A stretch of DNA of 64,000 nt. Source: Aplectana chamaeleonis. Its lineage: Eukaryota; Nematoda; Chromadorea; Rhabditida; Cosmocercidae. Shown here piece after piece: positions 1 to 11,605 of the stretch (position 1 is the first letter of the stretch; every line of letters begins with the position of its first letter). Location: the NCBI GenBank assembly GCA_029168955.1, contig JAPDOI010001758.1, forward strand, positions 62,001 to 126,000, in the 5' to 3' direction. Both the position numbers and the translations under genes were made by a program. The notes beneath the pieces are model-generated. The model did not search any database. It was not told where the DNA came from and saw only the letters and a program-made list of their open reading frames with translations.

Positions 1-828
1 TTCCTCAATCCTCACGTGTGAGCATACCGATAAACTCATAAGAGATAACAAGACGGTCGCGCGATAGCCTGAAATTAATACATGACGGTCAATTATTTCC
101 CCTTGCTCGAGAAAAAAAGGCATGCAAGAGGCTAGAATGCATTGGGACCAGCGGAACTTCGCAAATCAACCGAAACTTTTGGTTTTCAAATTTATTTTTA
201 ATGCTTAGCTTTATTCTCCTTTCTCTTAGAAAAAAGGTGGTAGATCCAGAAAACTAACAGCTTCTATTGTGGCCACAGAAGCACAGCTTCGCAGATACGG
301 AGGAGAAGCTGCACTCTCCGTCGAAAAAATCGGGCAGGAAGACGAAAAAGGCCATGAAGGCCAAAAAGACGAGGAAAACGGCTAAAGTCTAGCCGAAGAG
401 GCTGAATATCATGACGGAGAGTCCACTATGAGTTTGGATGATCTAGAAGTAGAATACGATTTGCCCTGGCTAATTATTGTTACACTCAGCTCCGGCTTTT
501 TCCATGATTATCGTGTCCAAAGATGAATTCTGATTGTTCATCCACTAAATGATCTAGTTGAACCGTATTATTTCTCTCCTATATGAAATTCGTTTGGTTT
601 TCTGAAGCATTTGGAATTTGGTCGATGGATAATGCTAATCGACATTAATACATGAGTATTGGTTCCGGCCGTCTTACTGTGTGAAGATGGCGTTTTTCAT
701 TGCCAGATATACTTTTAATCAATGTCTTGAAGCAGTAGAATGTGGTATGCTCAAAATAGTCGAGATAAGGTGCTTCAGAAACTCAATTGTTGAAAACTGG
801 AAAAATTGAGTTAGTCAAAAACATGACC
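1..828. other. No recognisable feature
   Basis: I see no gene, terminal inverted repeat or tandem array here. The sequence is moderately AT-rich, without long open frames. It leads directly into the TTCGAA array that follows. Confidence 0.4.
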
Positions 829-1090
829 ATTCGATTATTCGAAAAATCGAGTCAATTCGACAACTCGATTATTCGAAATTTTGAAAAATCGAGTTAGTCG
901 AAAACTCGATTATTCGAAATTTTCAAAAATCGACTTAGTCGAGAACACGATTATTCGAAATTTTCATAAATCGACTTAGTCGACAACTCGACTATTCGAA
1001 ATTTTCAAGAATCGACTTAGTCGAAAACTCGATTATTCGAAATTTTCAAAAATCGACTTAGTCGAAAACTCGATTATTCGAAAAAATTTA
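829..1090. repeat. 41-bp tandem array rich in TTCGAA
   Basis: About six copies of a unit containing TTAGTCGAAAACTCGATTA and TTCGAAATTTTCAAAAATCG. The landmark TTAGTCG recurs at 894, 935, 976, 1017 and 1058, giving a constant 41-bp period. Single-base differences separate the units (AAAACTC, AGAACAC, ACAACTC). Each unit carries inverted TCGA/TTCGAA half-sites, so a strand could fold on itself. Two other arrays in this window, near 24.45 kb and 33.42 kb, have almost the same period and the same TTCGAA core. It could be a minisatellite or the subterminal repeat of a DNA transposon. It has no coding content. Confidence 0.85.
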
Positions 1091-1516
1091 CGAGCCGCCG
1101 AAGTATAATACATACCATCTGTGCCAAGAAATTAACGATATTGTATGGTTTCTATCATATCTCTACATATCCGCGGCGTAGATGTTATTCCGCCATCTTT
1201 TGAGCGAAGCGTTTTTCTCTACATTTCTAGCATACACCATATGTTTTTTTTTCAAAGACAACCGCTTCCCCGAATTAGGATGCCAGCGATAAACTGGGAG
1301 AATCAAAGAACACGTACTCTAATGAGCTAAATACAAGGTAAGCATTATAAGATCTTTCAACAATTAAGCAACATCAAGAAAAAAGCGACATATAGAAGTG
1401 AAACAACTATGACACTGAAGTAGAGATGGCGGATGGGGATTTATGGCGTGGAAGTGGATCAATAAATGGACTCCAATCCACTCATCATTGATTGACCAGT
1501 TTCACCGTGTACAATT
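1091..1516. other. Spacer, nothing recognised
   Basis: A 426-bp stretch between the TTCGAA array and the GC-rich fold-back. The short open frames have no recognisable motifs, and no inverted-repeat pair was found. Confidence 0.4.
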
Positions 1517-1842
1517 TGAGCGGGCGGATCGCTGGCTATCGAAGCCCTGGCGGGCGGATCGCCGGCAAGTTGCGGGCGGATCGCTGCATCTCATAGCTCA
1601 GAGGGCGGATTGCTGGCTATCAAAGCCCTTGCGGGCGGATCGCTGGCAGGTTGCGGGCGGATCGCCGCTTTAGAGCTTGCCGGCGATCCGCCCGCTAGGG
1701 TGTTCAAGTTTCCCAGGCGCCGCTATCCGCCCGCCAAAACGCAGCGATCCGCCCGCAAAGGCTTTGATAGCCAGCGATCCGCCCGCCGAGGCTACGATGA
1801 GCAGCGATCCGCCCGCAACTTGCCGGCGTACCGCCCGGAGAG
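1517..1842. repeat. Mirror-image array of GGGCGGATCGC motifs (fold-back)
   Basis: The left half carries six copies of (C/G)GGCGGATCGC(T/C)GGC-type motifs near 1518, 1549, 1572, 1601, 1630 and 1653. The right half carries six copies of the reverse complement, GCGATCCGCCCGC, near 1680, 1719, 1743, 1772, 1801 and 1823. The reverse complement of the right half reproduces the order of the left, including GCCGGCAAGTTGCGGGCGG and GGCTATCAAAGCC. So this is one imperfect inverted repeat with arms of about 150 bp rather than two independent arrays. It is much more GC-rich than its flanks. Open frames through it encode only repetitive Ala/Arg/Pro peptides and are not genes. Confidence 0.85.
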
Positions 1843-2244
1843 GCCTTGACTACCAGCGGTCAGTCCGCACCTGTTGTCTGAGTAACTCTATCTTAAAAAA
1901 GCGTTCTTAAAAGAGAATTCCAATTTTGTCTCATATAGTTAGATAGATTGTGGCACGGTGAACATTTTGGTCCTTTCGAGATTGAAAACGGAGCACTTCA
2001 CGGCGTATTGTGGTCGAAAGACGCTTTAGTTGCCCACTTTGCCCATTTCGCCCATTTTTTTCCCTTGGATAGCGGAGGTATTGTACTTGTCCAGCATGTA
2101 TTCGAAAAAACTAAATTCTGTAGGGATGGTCAACTTCTTGCTTAGTTTCTCAAAGTCACTTCCTGTCCTGTTAACGAAGACCTTTTCTCAAGCATCTTCA
2201 TAAAACTCGTTCCTGATCGCGCTGGAAATCAATTTTGATTTCTC
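1843..2244. other. Spacer, nothing recognised
   Basis: About 400 bp with no gene or paired repeat that I could identify. A short TTTGCCCATTTCGCC stutter lies near 2035-2055. Confidence 0.4.
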
Positions 2245-2657
2245 AGGCTCAATTTCGCGATTGAGCCCGGTAGACCACACTGGTAAACTTTGGCGCGTCA
2301 AAAACTTTGGGCGATGGGTTGGAAGACGTCAAAAGTGAAGATCCGCCACCAATTCTCACCAGTCATCTAGCACTTTTTACTAGAATGCTGGTGCGACCGT
2401 AAGGCAACATGAAAAATAGTTACGGCGTGAACTCCACATGCAGAACAACACCGAAAATGACAGTGACGAGGCCTCCGAAAGCAGAAAAAAAGGATTTTGG
2501 TGCGAAATTCAAATTCGTATTTACAATGTGTTCCAATTGACTTTGCTTCACAAATGAAGGTCCTTCATGGGCCCCTTCGAAATTTTCGTTCACTAGAGAG
2601 TCCATGCTATACAAAAACATGAAAAAATAATATACGGTTTTCTGCGCGTATGATGCC
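2245..2657. repeat. Dispersed repeat family F, copy 1
   Basis: Shares a long collinear stretch with 58113-58537. Common landmarks in order are CCCGGT.GACCACAC.GGTAAAC, CAAAAAC, CACTTT, TAGAATG, CAACATGAAAA, AAATGA.AGTGACGAGG, ACAAATGAAGG, TTCGTTCACTAGAG and finally TTTTCTGCGCGTA.GATGCC. It has no coding potential. Its right end abuts the MITE beginning at 2658, so that element may have inserted at the GATGCCTTTAA terminus of this repeat. The second copy is itself interrupted by a fold-back element. Confidence 0.75.
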
Positions 2658-3153
2658 TTTAAAGGCAGTGTCCACGATAGAAGCTATGTCTGATTTTTTG
2701 TAGAGATCGGCAGCTGCGGGGCCTAGCGCAACCCTAACGTTGAAAAAAACAATGAAAAATGAGCTCGGAACGGTCCCATAAGGCCCTTAAGTTGGACACC
2801 CGTCAGCTCGTCACACCCCAGATGCACTTTCCACGCCCACCGACGTAAACAAATGAATGCTCGAAATCGTGAGATGAGCGATGATTTCCAATCATTAGCC
2901 CCGTGCTTCCCCTCATTCTCAACTTCTCTCTATACTTAGGCCAGCTCGCACAGATCGGCTGCAAAAGACGGATGATACAAGCCTAGGACAACTCGTCCAC
3001 CACGCTTTCCTAGCTCAATTTTTGAGGGACCATAACTCCGTTCCTAGAAGGTCTTGTACGATTCAAAAAGCATCATTGGAATCAGCATGGGACCGTCTTC
3101 AAGATAGGCGAAAAAGCAGAAAATCTATGTTTATCGTGAACACTGCCTTTAAG
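2658..3153 (-). mobile_element. MITE, AAGGCAGTG family A, copy 1
   Basis: The left end is TTTAAAGGCAGTGTCCACGA (2658-2677) and the right end reads TTATCGTGAACACTGCCTTTAA, so the termini are inverted over at least 18 bp. The ~490-bp body matches the copies at 7819, 41059 and 62911 in reverse orientation, for example GGACAACTCGTCCACCACGC and TCTCTATACTTAGGCCAGCTCGC. The flanks read TTAA on both sides. It has no coding capacity. By family logic it is a non-autonomous DNA transposon moved by a transposase that is not visible in this window. Confidence 0.85.
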
Positions 3154-3744
3154 ACAAATGCGTGGTGGGGGTTTTAACTCAAAGCGTATCTGAGGACGAA
3201 TCCGTTGAATAGTGTTCTCACTTTTACGAATAACACAAAGTCTGCATTCCTAATTATTCCCGAGCAACAACATTTAAGAAAAATGTTGAGTTGGATAATT
3301 CGAAGCGCGTCATTTCGCATAAATATGTACGTTTTGACACTTAATCTGATTCGTGAGTTAACAATCCAACAACGTATACTAAAGTTGCCTCAGCACGGGA
3401 ACCGCTGGGAATTGCCTATGTCTGCGAGTGTGAGGAGGCGCGATTCTCATTCGTTTGATTGGTGGATTTGTCGACAGAGATGCGCATCGGCGAAATAATC
3501 TATGCTTTTGAGAGCCACGATATTAGAGTCACGGAACGGATAGATGCGCTCCGGTCACGGCCCCAGTTATTAACGAATTTCAAACTTCAGTTTGATAGTT
3601 ATCGACGAATTTCAAACCTCAGCTTACCTTCAAAGTTCCAAATCCCTAACTATGAGAGCTTAAACCGACAACGTATAAAACAGTCTCTCAAAAAAAAAGT
3701 CCGAAGATTTCTGAACCTTACTGCGTGTATACTTGTGCAGTACA
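3154..3744. other. Spacer, nothing recognised
   Basis: Open frames of up to 97 codons on the plus strand show no known motif and no splice-linked continuation. I treat this as non-coding. Confidence 0.4.
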
Positions 3745-3985
3745 TACAGTTGACCGCAATGCTAAAAGGACATGGTGCGCTTGCGGACTCGCACAAAAAC
3801 TACGGTAGAATCTGGCACTTTGCCAGAATTTGTCATCGATCGGCGCCAACCGTCGTCTCTCTGCTCACGAGAATATCAGCTGTGGCGCCCATCGATGACG
3901 AAATCTGGCAAAGTGCCAGATTCTACCGTAGTTTAGTGCGAGTCCGCAACCGCACCATGTCCTTTTCACATTGCGGTCAACTGTA
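3745..3985. mobile_element. TA-flanked fold-back MITE
   Basis: An inverted repeat of nearly full element length. The left arm begins CAGTTGACCGCAATGCTAAA at 3747, and the right arm ends CACATTGCGGTCAACTG at 3983. Both ends are flanked by TA (3745-3746, 3984-3985). Inner arm landmarks are TGCGGACTCGCAC, CTACGGTAGAATCTGGCAC and TTTGCCAGA. The CAGTT terminus and TA target fit the Tc1/mariner-type pattern, and the tip resembles the hairpin elements at 22676 and 55258. Open frames through it are reverse-complement echoes of one another. Confidence 0.85.
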
Positions 3986-4383
3986 ATAACGTTTAGCAGC
4001 TGACGAATGCAGCTCAAAAATCGCTGGTTCACATCGCAATTTCCGTTCAAGCATTGCAGAATGCTAACGGGAATCTCAGAGAAAAAGACGAATCGTTTAG
4101 ATAGAGCGTAACAGAGCTTTTGCACAAACAGTTTTAAAGCTGAAAGATTCGATATTCTGAAAAGACTTACCATAAAAATACGCGGCAACATCAGATTTTG
4201 GAATGAAATCTTGCTTAGATTGTATCTCAGGCTACGGGAAGGTCCTATAAAGCCACAATACGTTTTCTCACAAAACATTTCGTCGAATCGAATGGCTCGT
4301 CAACAGCAGCACGTTCTGCTCCAAGGAGCACGCTTTCAATGTAAACCAAATACATACTAGGTGGCGCTTACAGGAAAAGCTTT
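3986..4383. other. Spacer, nothing recognised
   Basis: No paired repeats or gene-like frames. The minus-strand open frame at 3865-4278 runs partly through the preceding fold-back and has no motif. Confidence 0.4.
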
Positions 4384-4496
4384 AGCCGCATCCTGTTTCC
4401 CTCGCAACAGCGATTCGCGCTGTAACAGAACCACGTGACGCAGAAAGACATGACTTTCGCCGCACCCCGTCTCCCTCGCAGCAGCACGTGTTCTTA
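4384..4496. repeat. Short direct duplication
   Basis: Two diverged direct copies of about 70 bp carry GCCGCATCCTGTTTCCCTCG (near 4387) and GCCGCACCCCGTCTCCCTCG (near 4459), each followed by CAACAGC or CAGCAGC. This yields a repeated Arg/Glu/Thr-Gly-Cys-Gly peptide on the minus strand that I do not regard as coding. Confidence 0.5.
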
Positions 4497-5254
4497 TCGT
4501 CATCCCAAGGCGGTCGAAGATTAGGACCTCGCCCGTCAATTCGATAGAGGCGGAGTGTCCCCCAAAAAGGATACACTCTTAGGCACGCCTACTTCTAGAG
4601 GACTGTTTCTCCCTCAATAGATGGAACTACACAAGGGACCTCACGCACGTTTGCGTCGTGGTCAGAAAGTCACATTTATGAAGATAAACAAAATAAGTAG
4701 TAAAATATAAATTTTCGCAGACGATGCCTTTAACCCAGTGATGCTTCTCAGACGGTCTTTCTACATAAGACTCCACCCATCATGCAGAACATCACATCAA
4801 ACGTTGTCAATCGGAGGCCATAATGCAACAAGTGTATGTGGTTATGCAAAATACTGCCAGAAGGATGCGGGAATTCGATTGTGAACAAAATTATGCTGAA
4901 CACGCGACTAGCATGGAATGGAAATGGGGAACTGAGAAATGCTTGCAGCAATGCAGCAATCTATGCATGTACTGAGAATCTTGCGATATTGGTGAGAAGC
5001 ACACTTTCTCACTCCCAGTGAGCTGCCTTGTGCAAAAACGGCTGCTAGTCCTAGCAATGGCTTCTCTAGAAAAATCAAAAATGTATCATAGTACAACTAT
5101 ACAAACCAATCATTCTTAGATAATTTTATTCGAGAATGCTTCACTTCAAATTCAAAAACAAGAGTGTAGAAAAATCCTCGTGGATAGCTTTGCGTGGTGC
5201 TCCGCGTTCGAAGATAGACAGCGACAACTACACTTCCTACCGAATTGAATTATC
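4497..5254. other. Spacer, nothing recognised
   Basis: No supported gene. The phrase GACGATGCCTTTAA near 4719 resembles the right end of repeat family F and may be a small fragment of it. Confidence 0.35.
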
Positions 5255-5410
5255 CGAGAAACATTCCAATGATTTTTCGAATTTCGAAACAATCAAAAAT
5301 CGAAAATTTTGTTTTTCGAATGTGTTCGAAAAATTTGATTTCCGATCTTTATTGAAATTTCGAAAATTTGTGTTTCGAATATACTAGAGAATTCGAAAAT
5401 TTTGATTGTT
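5255..5410. repeat. TTCGAA-rich degenerate stretch
   Basis: Irregularly spaced TTCGAA, AATTTCGAAA and TTTTTCGAAT motifs. The sequence is compositionally like the 41-bp arrays but has no fixed period. Confidence 0.5.
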
Positions 5411-7818
5411 TTTCCGAAGCACACCGACAAAGAAGGAGGGAGAACAGGAGAAAGCAGCAATTATTCGGGTCCACCGCGAGCTTTTGCACGGTACTGTCCA
5501 CATCGGAGAGAAATTTCCATCCACAGTTATAGAAAATCACAGTTGCGAAACATATTGCAAGAAAAATCGTGCTTGGACCACTGGAAACAGTTATCTACAA
5601 CTTCGACCCGGAATTTCTCAACGATATGGACAGTGGAACCGTTTATGGCTAAGATCATACTTCCCGCGACCAGCGACAGTGCATATCAGGCATATCGATT
5701 TTCGATCGATATTGATGGTAAACGTTGCGTGGCGTCGCTGGAAATTTGATCCCAATCCATAAGATTAAAGTTAGCTCACAGCTCCAGAAAAGGATCATCT
5801 GACCGTTTGTCCCAACCCGATTGAGTTCGAATTGTACAAAAAAACAATTTTCTGCGTACACATTAGGTCAGAGCCGAATTCACCGGAGTCAACCGCGTCT
5901 TTGTGCAAGCATATGCCGAGCTCTCTATCCAATTTCTGATGAAAATTCGACGCATACCAGCCGCGAACTTACCGCAAACCTCCTGGCTGCATCGAATATA
6001 CCGAGAACCTCCCCGAACCTACTGCGAATAACCCGTCTCCGCGATCTGCAGTTCCGAGATTCGCGACACTTGAACACTGGCACTAATCTACCAAACGGGT
6101 TGAACGTCCCACTAAGCCCGCGATGAAAACGATGCACGAATCTGGTACAACTGGTGCCCCTGCCGCTCTTCCACTATTAACCCTGGTTGGCCGCACTCAA
6201 CTGCATCACGCGGACGACGCTAGTCTGACGAAACACTTCTACCTGTCTGTATAAAAAAGGGCGGACAGTATAGGGGATTGAGGAAGCAGAAAGAAATTCC
6301 GAGAAACCAAGTATTCTTAAGCTTCTCGGAGGAGTCTCTGCACGGTGAATCTGTTGTGATCCTTTCCTGAACCAGTGATCGGTAGAATCGCAGCGACGAG
6401 AATGAGTTCTGCGAAAAAGTTGGCGGAGCTGCGAAAACTGTCTTGTACCCGCCGGGTCGGTTTCTCGAACCAGCCGGATTGTAGTCTTACAGGCTACGAC
6501 CCGGTAGGTTCGCCGCAGGTTCGCGATGAGCTCTATCAGAGCCCCAACTCACCTACAATCGCTGTCTCCTATGCGTCTCTGCACAAGTTCGCAATGGGCT
6601 CAATAGATTCCATTCCGAATTCGTGCGCAAGTAGCGACATGTGCCGCAAGCTCCGAGAATCAGGGTATACGTAGCTGAAGTCAAAGCTTAAAATTTTCAA
6701 AATTTGTCAAAGCTCGAGCTTAAAATTTTACTTTATTAGACTACTGTAAGAGTTTCCAGGGAAGGCATAAGTAGGCAGCAATTGCGATAAAATAGACCGC
6801 CAGATTGGTCGTTACAGCTCTAAGCGCGATATACACACCTCCTTTCGAAACCCTATAGTAATGCCAGTAACAAATCCCGTTCATTAGAAAGGAAGTAGTG
6901 CTTCAGATGGAAGCCAGAATTTGCTCTTAGCCTGCAGCCTTTGGCTTGAAAGAAAATTGCTTACACGGTTCATGTGTAAGGGAAGGTGCGGAAATGACAT
7001 TTGATGGCAAGATCTCGACCATATAAAAATTGTTTGCGTAAGATCTTCATTCATAAGTAGAAGTAGCCTAGAAGTGGGTCAGTTCTCGTTCCGTCACAAT
7101 ATTCCAGGTGAGTGTTACGGTGTGTGTGAGGAAGAATTGACCGATCGTCATCAAAAGCTAGGTGAGATTGGATATTCCCATTCAAAAATGTTTCACAATC
7201 AGCCGACATGCAGATATGAGCTTCATAGCTGACGTCGATGGGCGAATTTTTACCATTTGCACGTATCACTACGGATCTGTCTAGAAATTCACTGTACATA
7301 TTCCGCACAGACTTATGTTCAGACGAGGAAATTAAACATGACGTCACAATTAAATGAGTGGCAAACTCGCTCTCGAAAACATCGCTAAATGAGTCCATTA
7401 TAATCATAAACGCTGCCACGCGGGCCTACAGCAAAATAAAAACCGCAATGCCTCAAAAGACGGTCCCATATTTAACTTTTTCTCTTTCAACTTCTTAGAA
7501 GACTTTTCCTTCATTTCTGAATGGATTTGAAAAGTTAAACTTCATGCATGTGAGATACTCGGCTTGGAAGTGGCAATTACTCAGAAAAAATCGGGAGTGA
7601 AAACATTGGGGGATGATGCCTCTGGAATCGTGCCCGATCGTTTCTTGGCATTAATCTAAAAATTGCAGAAAGATGCAACTGTGGCCCGGAAATGATTTGC
7701 AAATGCAGTGGATACGAGTGGTGATCATGACCATGTGAACCAGTGTTTACGTCGGCCAAAGACTGATTAGGTAACTGTAGTAACGGCTGCTATGCTACGG
7801 GAATGAAACACATTTCTT
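5411..7818. other. Long intergenic stretch, no supported gene
   Basis: About 2.4 kb without a recognisable gene. The part from about 5880 to 6660 is more GC-rich and contains TATAAAAAAGGGCGGAC near 6251. Together with the open frame at 6375-6674, that is what one might expect of a decayed LTR-type promoter region. I found no second LTR, primer-binding site or gag/pol motif, so I do not call an element. Confidence 0.35.
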
Positions 7819-8306
7819 GAAGGCAGTGTTCACGATAAGAATCGTTTTTCTGCTTTTCCGCCTACCTTGAAGACGCTCCCATGCCGATTTCAATGATGTT
7901 TCTGGAATCGTACAAGACCTTCTAGGAACGGAGTTATGGTCCATCCAAAACTGAGCTAGGAAGCATGGTGGACGAGTTGTCCTAGGCTTGAAACTTCCGT
8001 CTTTGCAGCGGATGTATGCGAGCTGACCTGAGTAAATAGAGAAGTTGAGAATGAAGGGAAGAACGGGGCTATTGATCGGAAGTCATCGCTCATCTCACAA
8101 TCTCGAGCATTCATTTGTTCACGTCGGTGGGCGTGGAAAGTGCATCTGGGTGTGACGAGCTGACGAGCGTCCAACTTTCGGGTCGTATGGGACCGTTCCG
8201 AGCTCATTTTTCTTAGTTTTTTCAACGTTAGGGTTGCGCTAGGCCCCGCAGCTACCGATCTCCACCAAAAAATCAGACATGGTTTTTATCGTGGACACTG
8301 CCTTTA
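7819..8306 (+). mobile_element. MITE, AAGGCAGTG family A, copy 2
   Basis: Left terminus AAGGCAGTGTTCACGATAAG; right terminus TTTATCGTGGACACTGCCTT. This copy gives the family reference order: ACCTTGAAGACG, GATTCCAATGATGTTTCTGG, ACAAGACCTTCTAGGAACGG, GTGGACGAGTTGTCC, ATGTATGCGAGCTGACCTGA, GAGAAGTTGAGAATGAAGGG, TTGTTCACGTCGGTGGGCGT and AAAAAATCAGACATGG. Minus-strand open frames across the body recur in other copies but are broken differently each time, so they are not conserved genes. The flanks are TTGA on the left and TTAC on the right, compatible with a degraded TTAA-like target. Confidence 0.88.
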
Positions 8307-10352
8307 CAAGGGCGGTGAAATTTAGTCCACGAATAAATTGCTTCAGCAAACCTGGAACATGACGAACACTGACAAAATGTGTTGCTCTGAGTGTTCGTGG
8401 GGCAATACATACACATAGTACGCGGAACATAGGGTAGACCTGGCTCTACCTGATTAGCATACGCTCCTATCAACGTGATTCTGCATAGCCAAAATGAAGT
8501 TAGCCGGTGTCGGATAGGTGAGGCTTGAAGGGTTTGGTCATTTCAAGATGTCCATATCTACGATGGATTGCCCTTATCCGCACCAGGAATGAGCGGTTTA
8601 TCCTATAATTGTTTATCCGTTATCCGAGAGCTTTGGCATCTCCAAAATCCAGACCGTGTTCCGGTCATTTCTAGACCAGATAATGGATAAAAATCGACTC
8701 AAAAGTCTCAATTGATGTTCAGAAAACTTCCAACTGCTAATCATATCCACGAGAAACAGTCCGTCGCATATTTATAGGGACACTTGAAATTTTGCTGTAC
8801 TTTTCGCAGCATTATAACTAGACTACAATATCCGCACCAATTTACTCAGAAAAGCTGCAACGAAACCGCGACTTTTGCGACTTTTCGTCATAACACGGCT
8901 CAAAGCGACCCGTTCGGATAGCTATGAGCATATTTGGAATGAGCACAGAGAGCTCTACAGTCTGAGCACACACATTTCTTTACCAGCAAACAAGGCATAT
9001 AGGGTTAGCAGATAAATCGAGCGAACGAAAAACAGTACCGACGTCCCGTTCTCAGCTCAAACGGGACAAATCGACCTGCGACTTTGCCTACAACTTTACT
9101 TTCTGATCCTCTTTCAAATGAGCACTTCAGCAGCGCTCGAAGCGGTCATTTTTGATCGTCGCATAATTATAGGGAAACCCACATTTTTTCTATTTCTGCA
9201 GTTTCACGATGGTTTTTTCAATAGAAGACGTTTTTCATTCCTCATTCCTTACTGATTTCTTAATTGCTGAAGGCTGTAATGCTCTCCGACTTCAAGAAAA
9301 CCGCGATCTCTGCCCTCCACGACTCGGTATTGTCGAACCTTGAGATTTCTCGCCAAACTAGACGCTAGGTACATGGCCGCGATTGGAGCAAGGTGCGAGT
9401 TTGCTTCATTCTGGCTGAACTATGTTTTTGTTTCATTTTGGCTGAGTTCGGACCGCGTTTTTCGACGAGAAGAAGTGGAGTTTATATGGTCTCGATGGAT
9501 GTAAACATTTTGAAAGGGTCTTCGGAAAGACGAGCGCTGCTTCTCCAAGAGGAAATTCAGAGGCGGGGGCATTGTTATTTGGGTAGCCTTTTGTGCTTCT
9601 GGTACGATCGCTTTGTCTGTTGTTTTAACCAAAATCAGTCCCATTGACTGCCAGGGCCTCCTACAGACCAGTCATGGGCGGAATTCCTATATCCAATTTA
9701 CCGATATCCGAATTCCGATGGTTTTTGGCCTTCCGATTTCCGATTTCCGAAAAAATGCATCAAAATGCTGGGAGTAATGGGAAATGATTAGAAGATTATG
9801 TACAATTTTAGGAGGTTACGCATTGTTTTATGCCAGAGCATTGTTAAGTTCTTTAGGAGCTAAACCTGAAGCGGAGGTTTGTTTCGATGTTTAAAAAGGA
9901 GCGGGGAATTGTCAGGAACTATATTTTCTTGAATTTAACCAAAAACCCACTGTGAATGATCTCTTTATCCGTCAGATTCAGGTCGAACCATTCTCAAACT
10001 GAGCTCTTTTTCAAGAAGATTTGAGCTTGTCCGTGCTTTTGTTGAATCTAATAGGGGTCTCTGCCAAGTTTATGTTGGAGTGGAGCTTAGAGTCCGAACA
10101 TTGTCTCACTGCCGATCCGCTTTCCAGGAGACAGTGATACCATTACACTACCGTCACCGCTCTGCATTCCTCCTTCGGCGATTCTCGGCCCGGAGCCGCA
10201 CTGAACAGCAATTAAAGCCGCCTGACAGTTCGGTTAGCTCTTCGAATCTCCGGACCACTGCTGCTGCCGCTCCGGCCAACTGGAGCAGCCCGGACAACAA
10301 CTGCAGTGGCCAGCACAGCAACATAAGCCGACTCGCAGAACAGAAAAGAAAA
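8307..10352. other. Intergenic stretch, no supported gene
   Basis: Two kilobases with no identifiable gene or complete element. Near 9400-9450 there is a short duplication of TTTCATT.TGGCTGA. Near 9695-9750 there is a stutter of CCGATTTCCGATTTCCGA-type sequence, reminiscent of the ACCGATTTACCGA stutter in the hAT-type elements at 34.0 and 38.9 kb. The GC-richer open frame at 10080-10355 (91 codons, Ser/Ala/Arg-rich) has no recognised domain. Confidence 0.35.
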
Positions 10353-10682
10353 TAAATCTACAACCGGGCAAGATAAAAACCACCGTAACTCACCCTTATC
10401 AATTCATTCAGTAAGGTTTTAGAGCGGTTGCTACTTCATATCTAACTCTGCCGTGATGAGTACAACCGCTCTCCCACTCAGATGTATGATCGATCACTGG
10501 CCGAGAGATCGCCGCGTCGAACACACGTGGCACGCACGCAAGCAAGAAGGTAATGAAATATCATTACCTCCTCGCTTGCGTGCGTCCCACGTGTGTTCAA
10601 CGCGCCGATCTCTCGACCAGTGATCCACGATACTTCAACTACAGGGTTACTGTGGTTTTCATCTTGCCCGGTTATGGATTTT
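10353..10682. mobile_element. Fold-back element with outer arms and inner hairpin
   Basis: Outer arms: AAATCTACAACCGGGCAAGA near 10353-10372 pairs with TCTTGCCCGGTTATGGATTT near 10662-10681, with about 42 bp of similarity. Nested inside is a much tighter hairpin. Its left arm, 10484-10556, starts GTATGATCGATCACTGG and runs through ACACACGTGGCACGCACGCA. Its right arm, 10558-10633, is the near-perfect complement ending CCAGTGATCCACGATAC. About 130 bp of unpaired sequence sits asymmetrically on the left. This is a MITE-like structure with no coding capacity. I could not settle a target duplication. Confidence 0.8.
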
Positions 10683-11605
10683 CTTTTTTTGTCGAGCCGA
10701 ACTGTCAAGCAGCTCGGGGCCGAGAATGGACACATGACGTAATAGACAGCAATCACCCGTTAACGGGCATGATCTGGTGAGCACAAATGGGCATTAAATC
10801 CAATTTAGCTGGGGACTTTCGAAGACAGAATTAGGTGTAACATTAGCTGGTGAGAAAGTATGTGTTTGGATCAAACACGTGACCGCAATGCCTCGAACGG
10901 GACTGTGTCAAGCCTAGCACCAGGTGTTCTATTTTCCGTACCCTAACAAAGCCTTTGGTACTATACTTGAGCTCTCTACTCGAAGCTCAGACCAAAAACC
11001 TGTAAGGATTACCGAGAAAAACTAGCCCATATCCGTGTTCTGCATCCTGATTAACCCCCACATGAAAACTTCGATTCAAGAGCAAAGCGATATTCCAGAC
11101 AATTCAGAAAATCGCCCGCAGGTAGAGCGCGCAATAATTTCAGTGTGAGGCTCCGTCCATATGCACGTGGCGGGAACGCTCCCTCTCGCTGTTCCGCGCT
11201 CCTCAACGCTCCCTAGCGCTGATAGGGTCCCGGTGCGCAGACAGAGACAAGCAAGCACGCCCTGCCTCGTGTTGATTCGTTCGACGACGGTTCACCTGGT
11301 GATCAATCCATCAAATCGAATCTATGGCTGCTCTTGTACCACGGTTTGTGACAGCCGTGTTTGAACTATGAGATACGAGGGCATTAGTTTCGCAGTAGGC
11401 TCGAGGCAAAATGCTTCAGGGACAAAGAAATGAACTTGAGACTTCCTGATTCTTTCCTGGAGTGAGCGTGAGCCAGTGTCAGGCAGGGAGAGCGGGCGTG
11501 AGCGCGCGATAGCGAACGAAAGCGCCTGTCAGCGGCTGGCAAATCGTGTGTTAATGACGACCATCAATTTTGCGTAAACGCACGCTCTCGCAACGTATGG
11601 ACGCT
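10683..11605. other. Intergenic stretch, no supported gene
   Basis: No gene identified. Around 11450-11530 the sequence is rich in GAGCG and GCGAACG repeats. Confidence 0.35.

Noticed and set aside
829..1090. CRISPR-like regularly spaced repeats
   Set aside because: The 41-bp units are directly tandem with no unique spacers, and the organism appears to be eukaryotic.
5880..6674. LTR retrotransposon promoter/LTR
   Set aside because: TATAAAAAAGG and GC-rich sequence are suggestive, but there is no paired LTR, primer-binding site, gag zinc knuckle or pol motif.
7956..8225. Minus-strand open frame (89 codons) recurring in several places
   Set aside because: It lies within family A MITEs and recurs only because the element is repeated. 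Each copy breaks the frame at different points.
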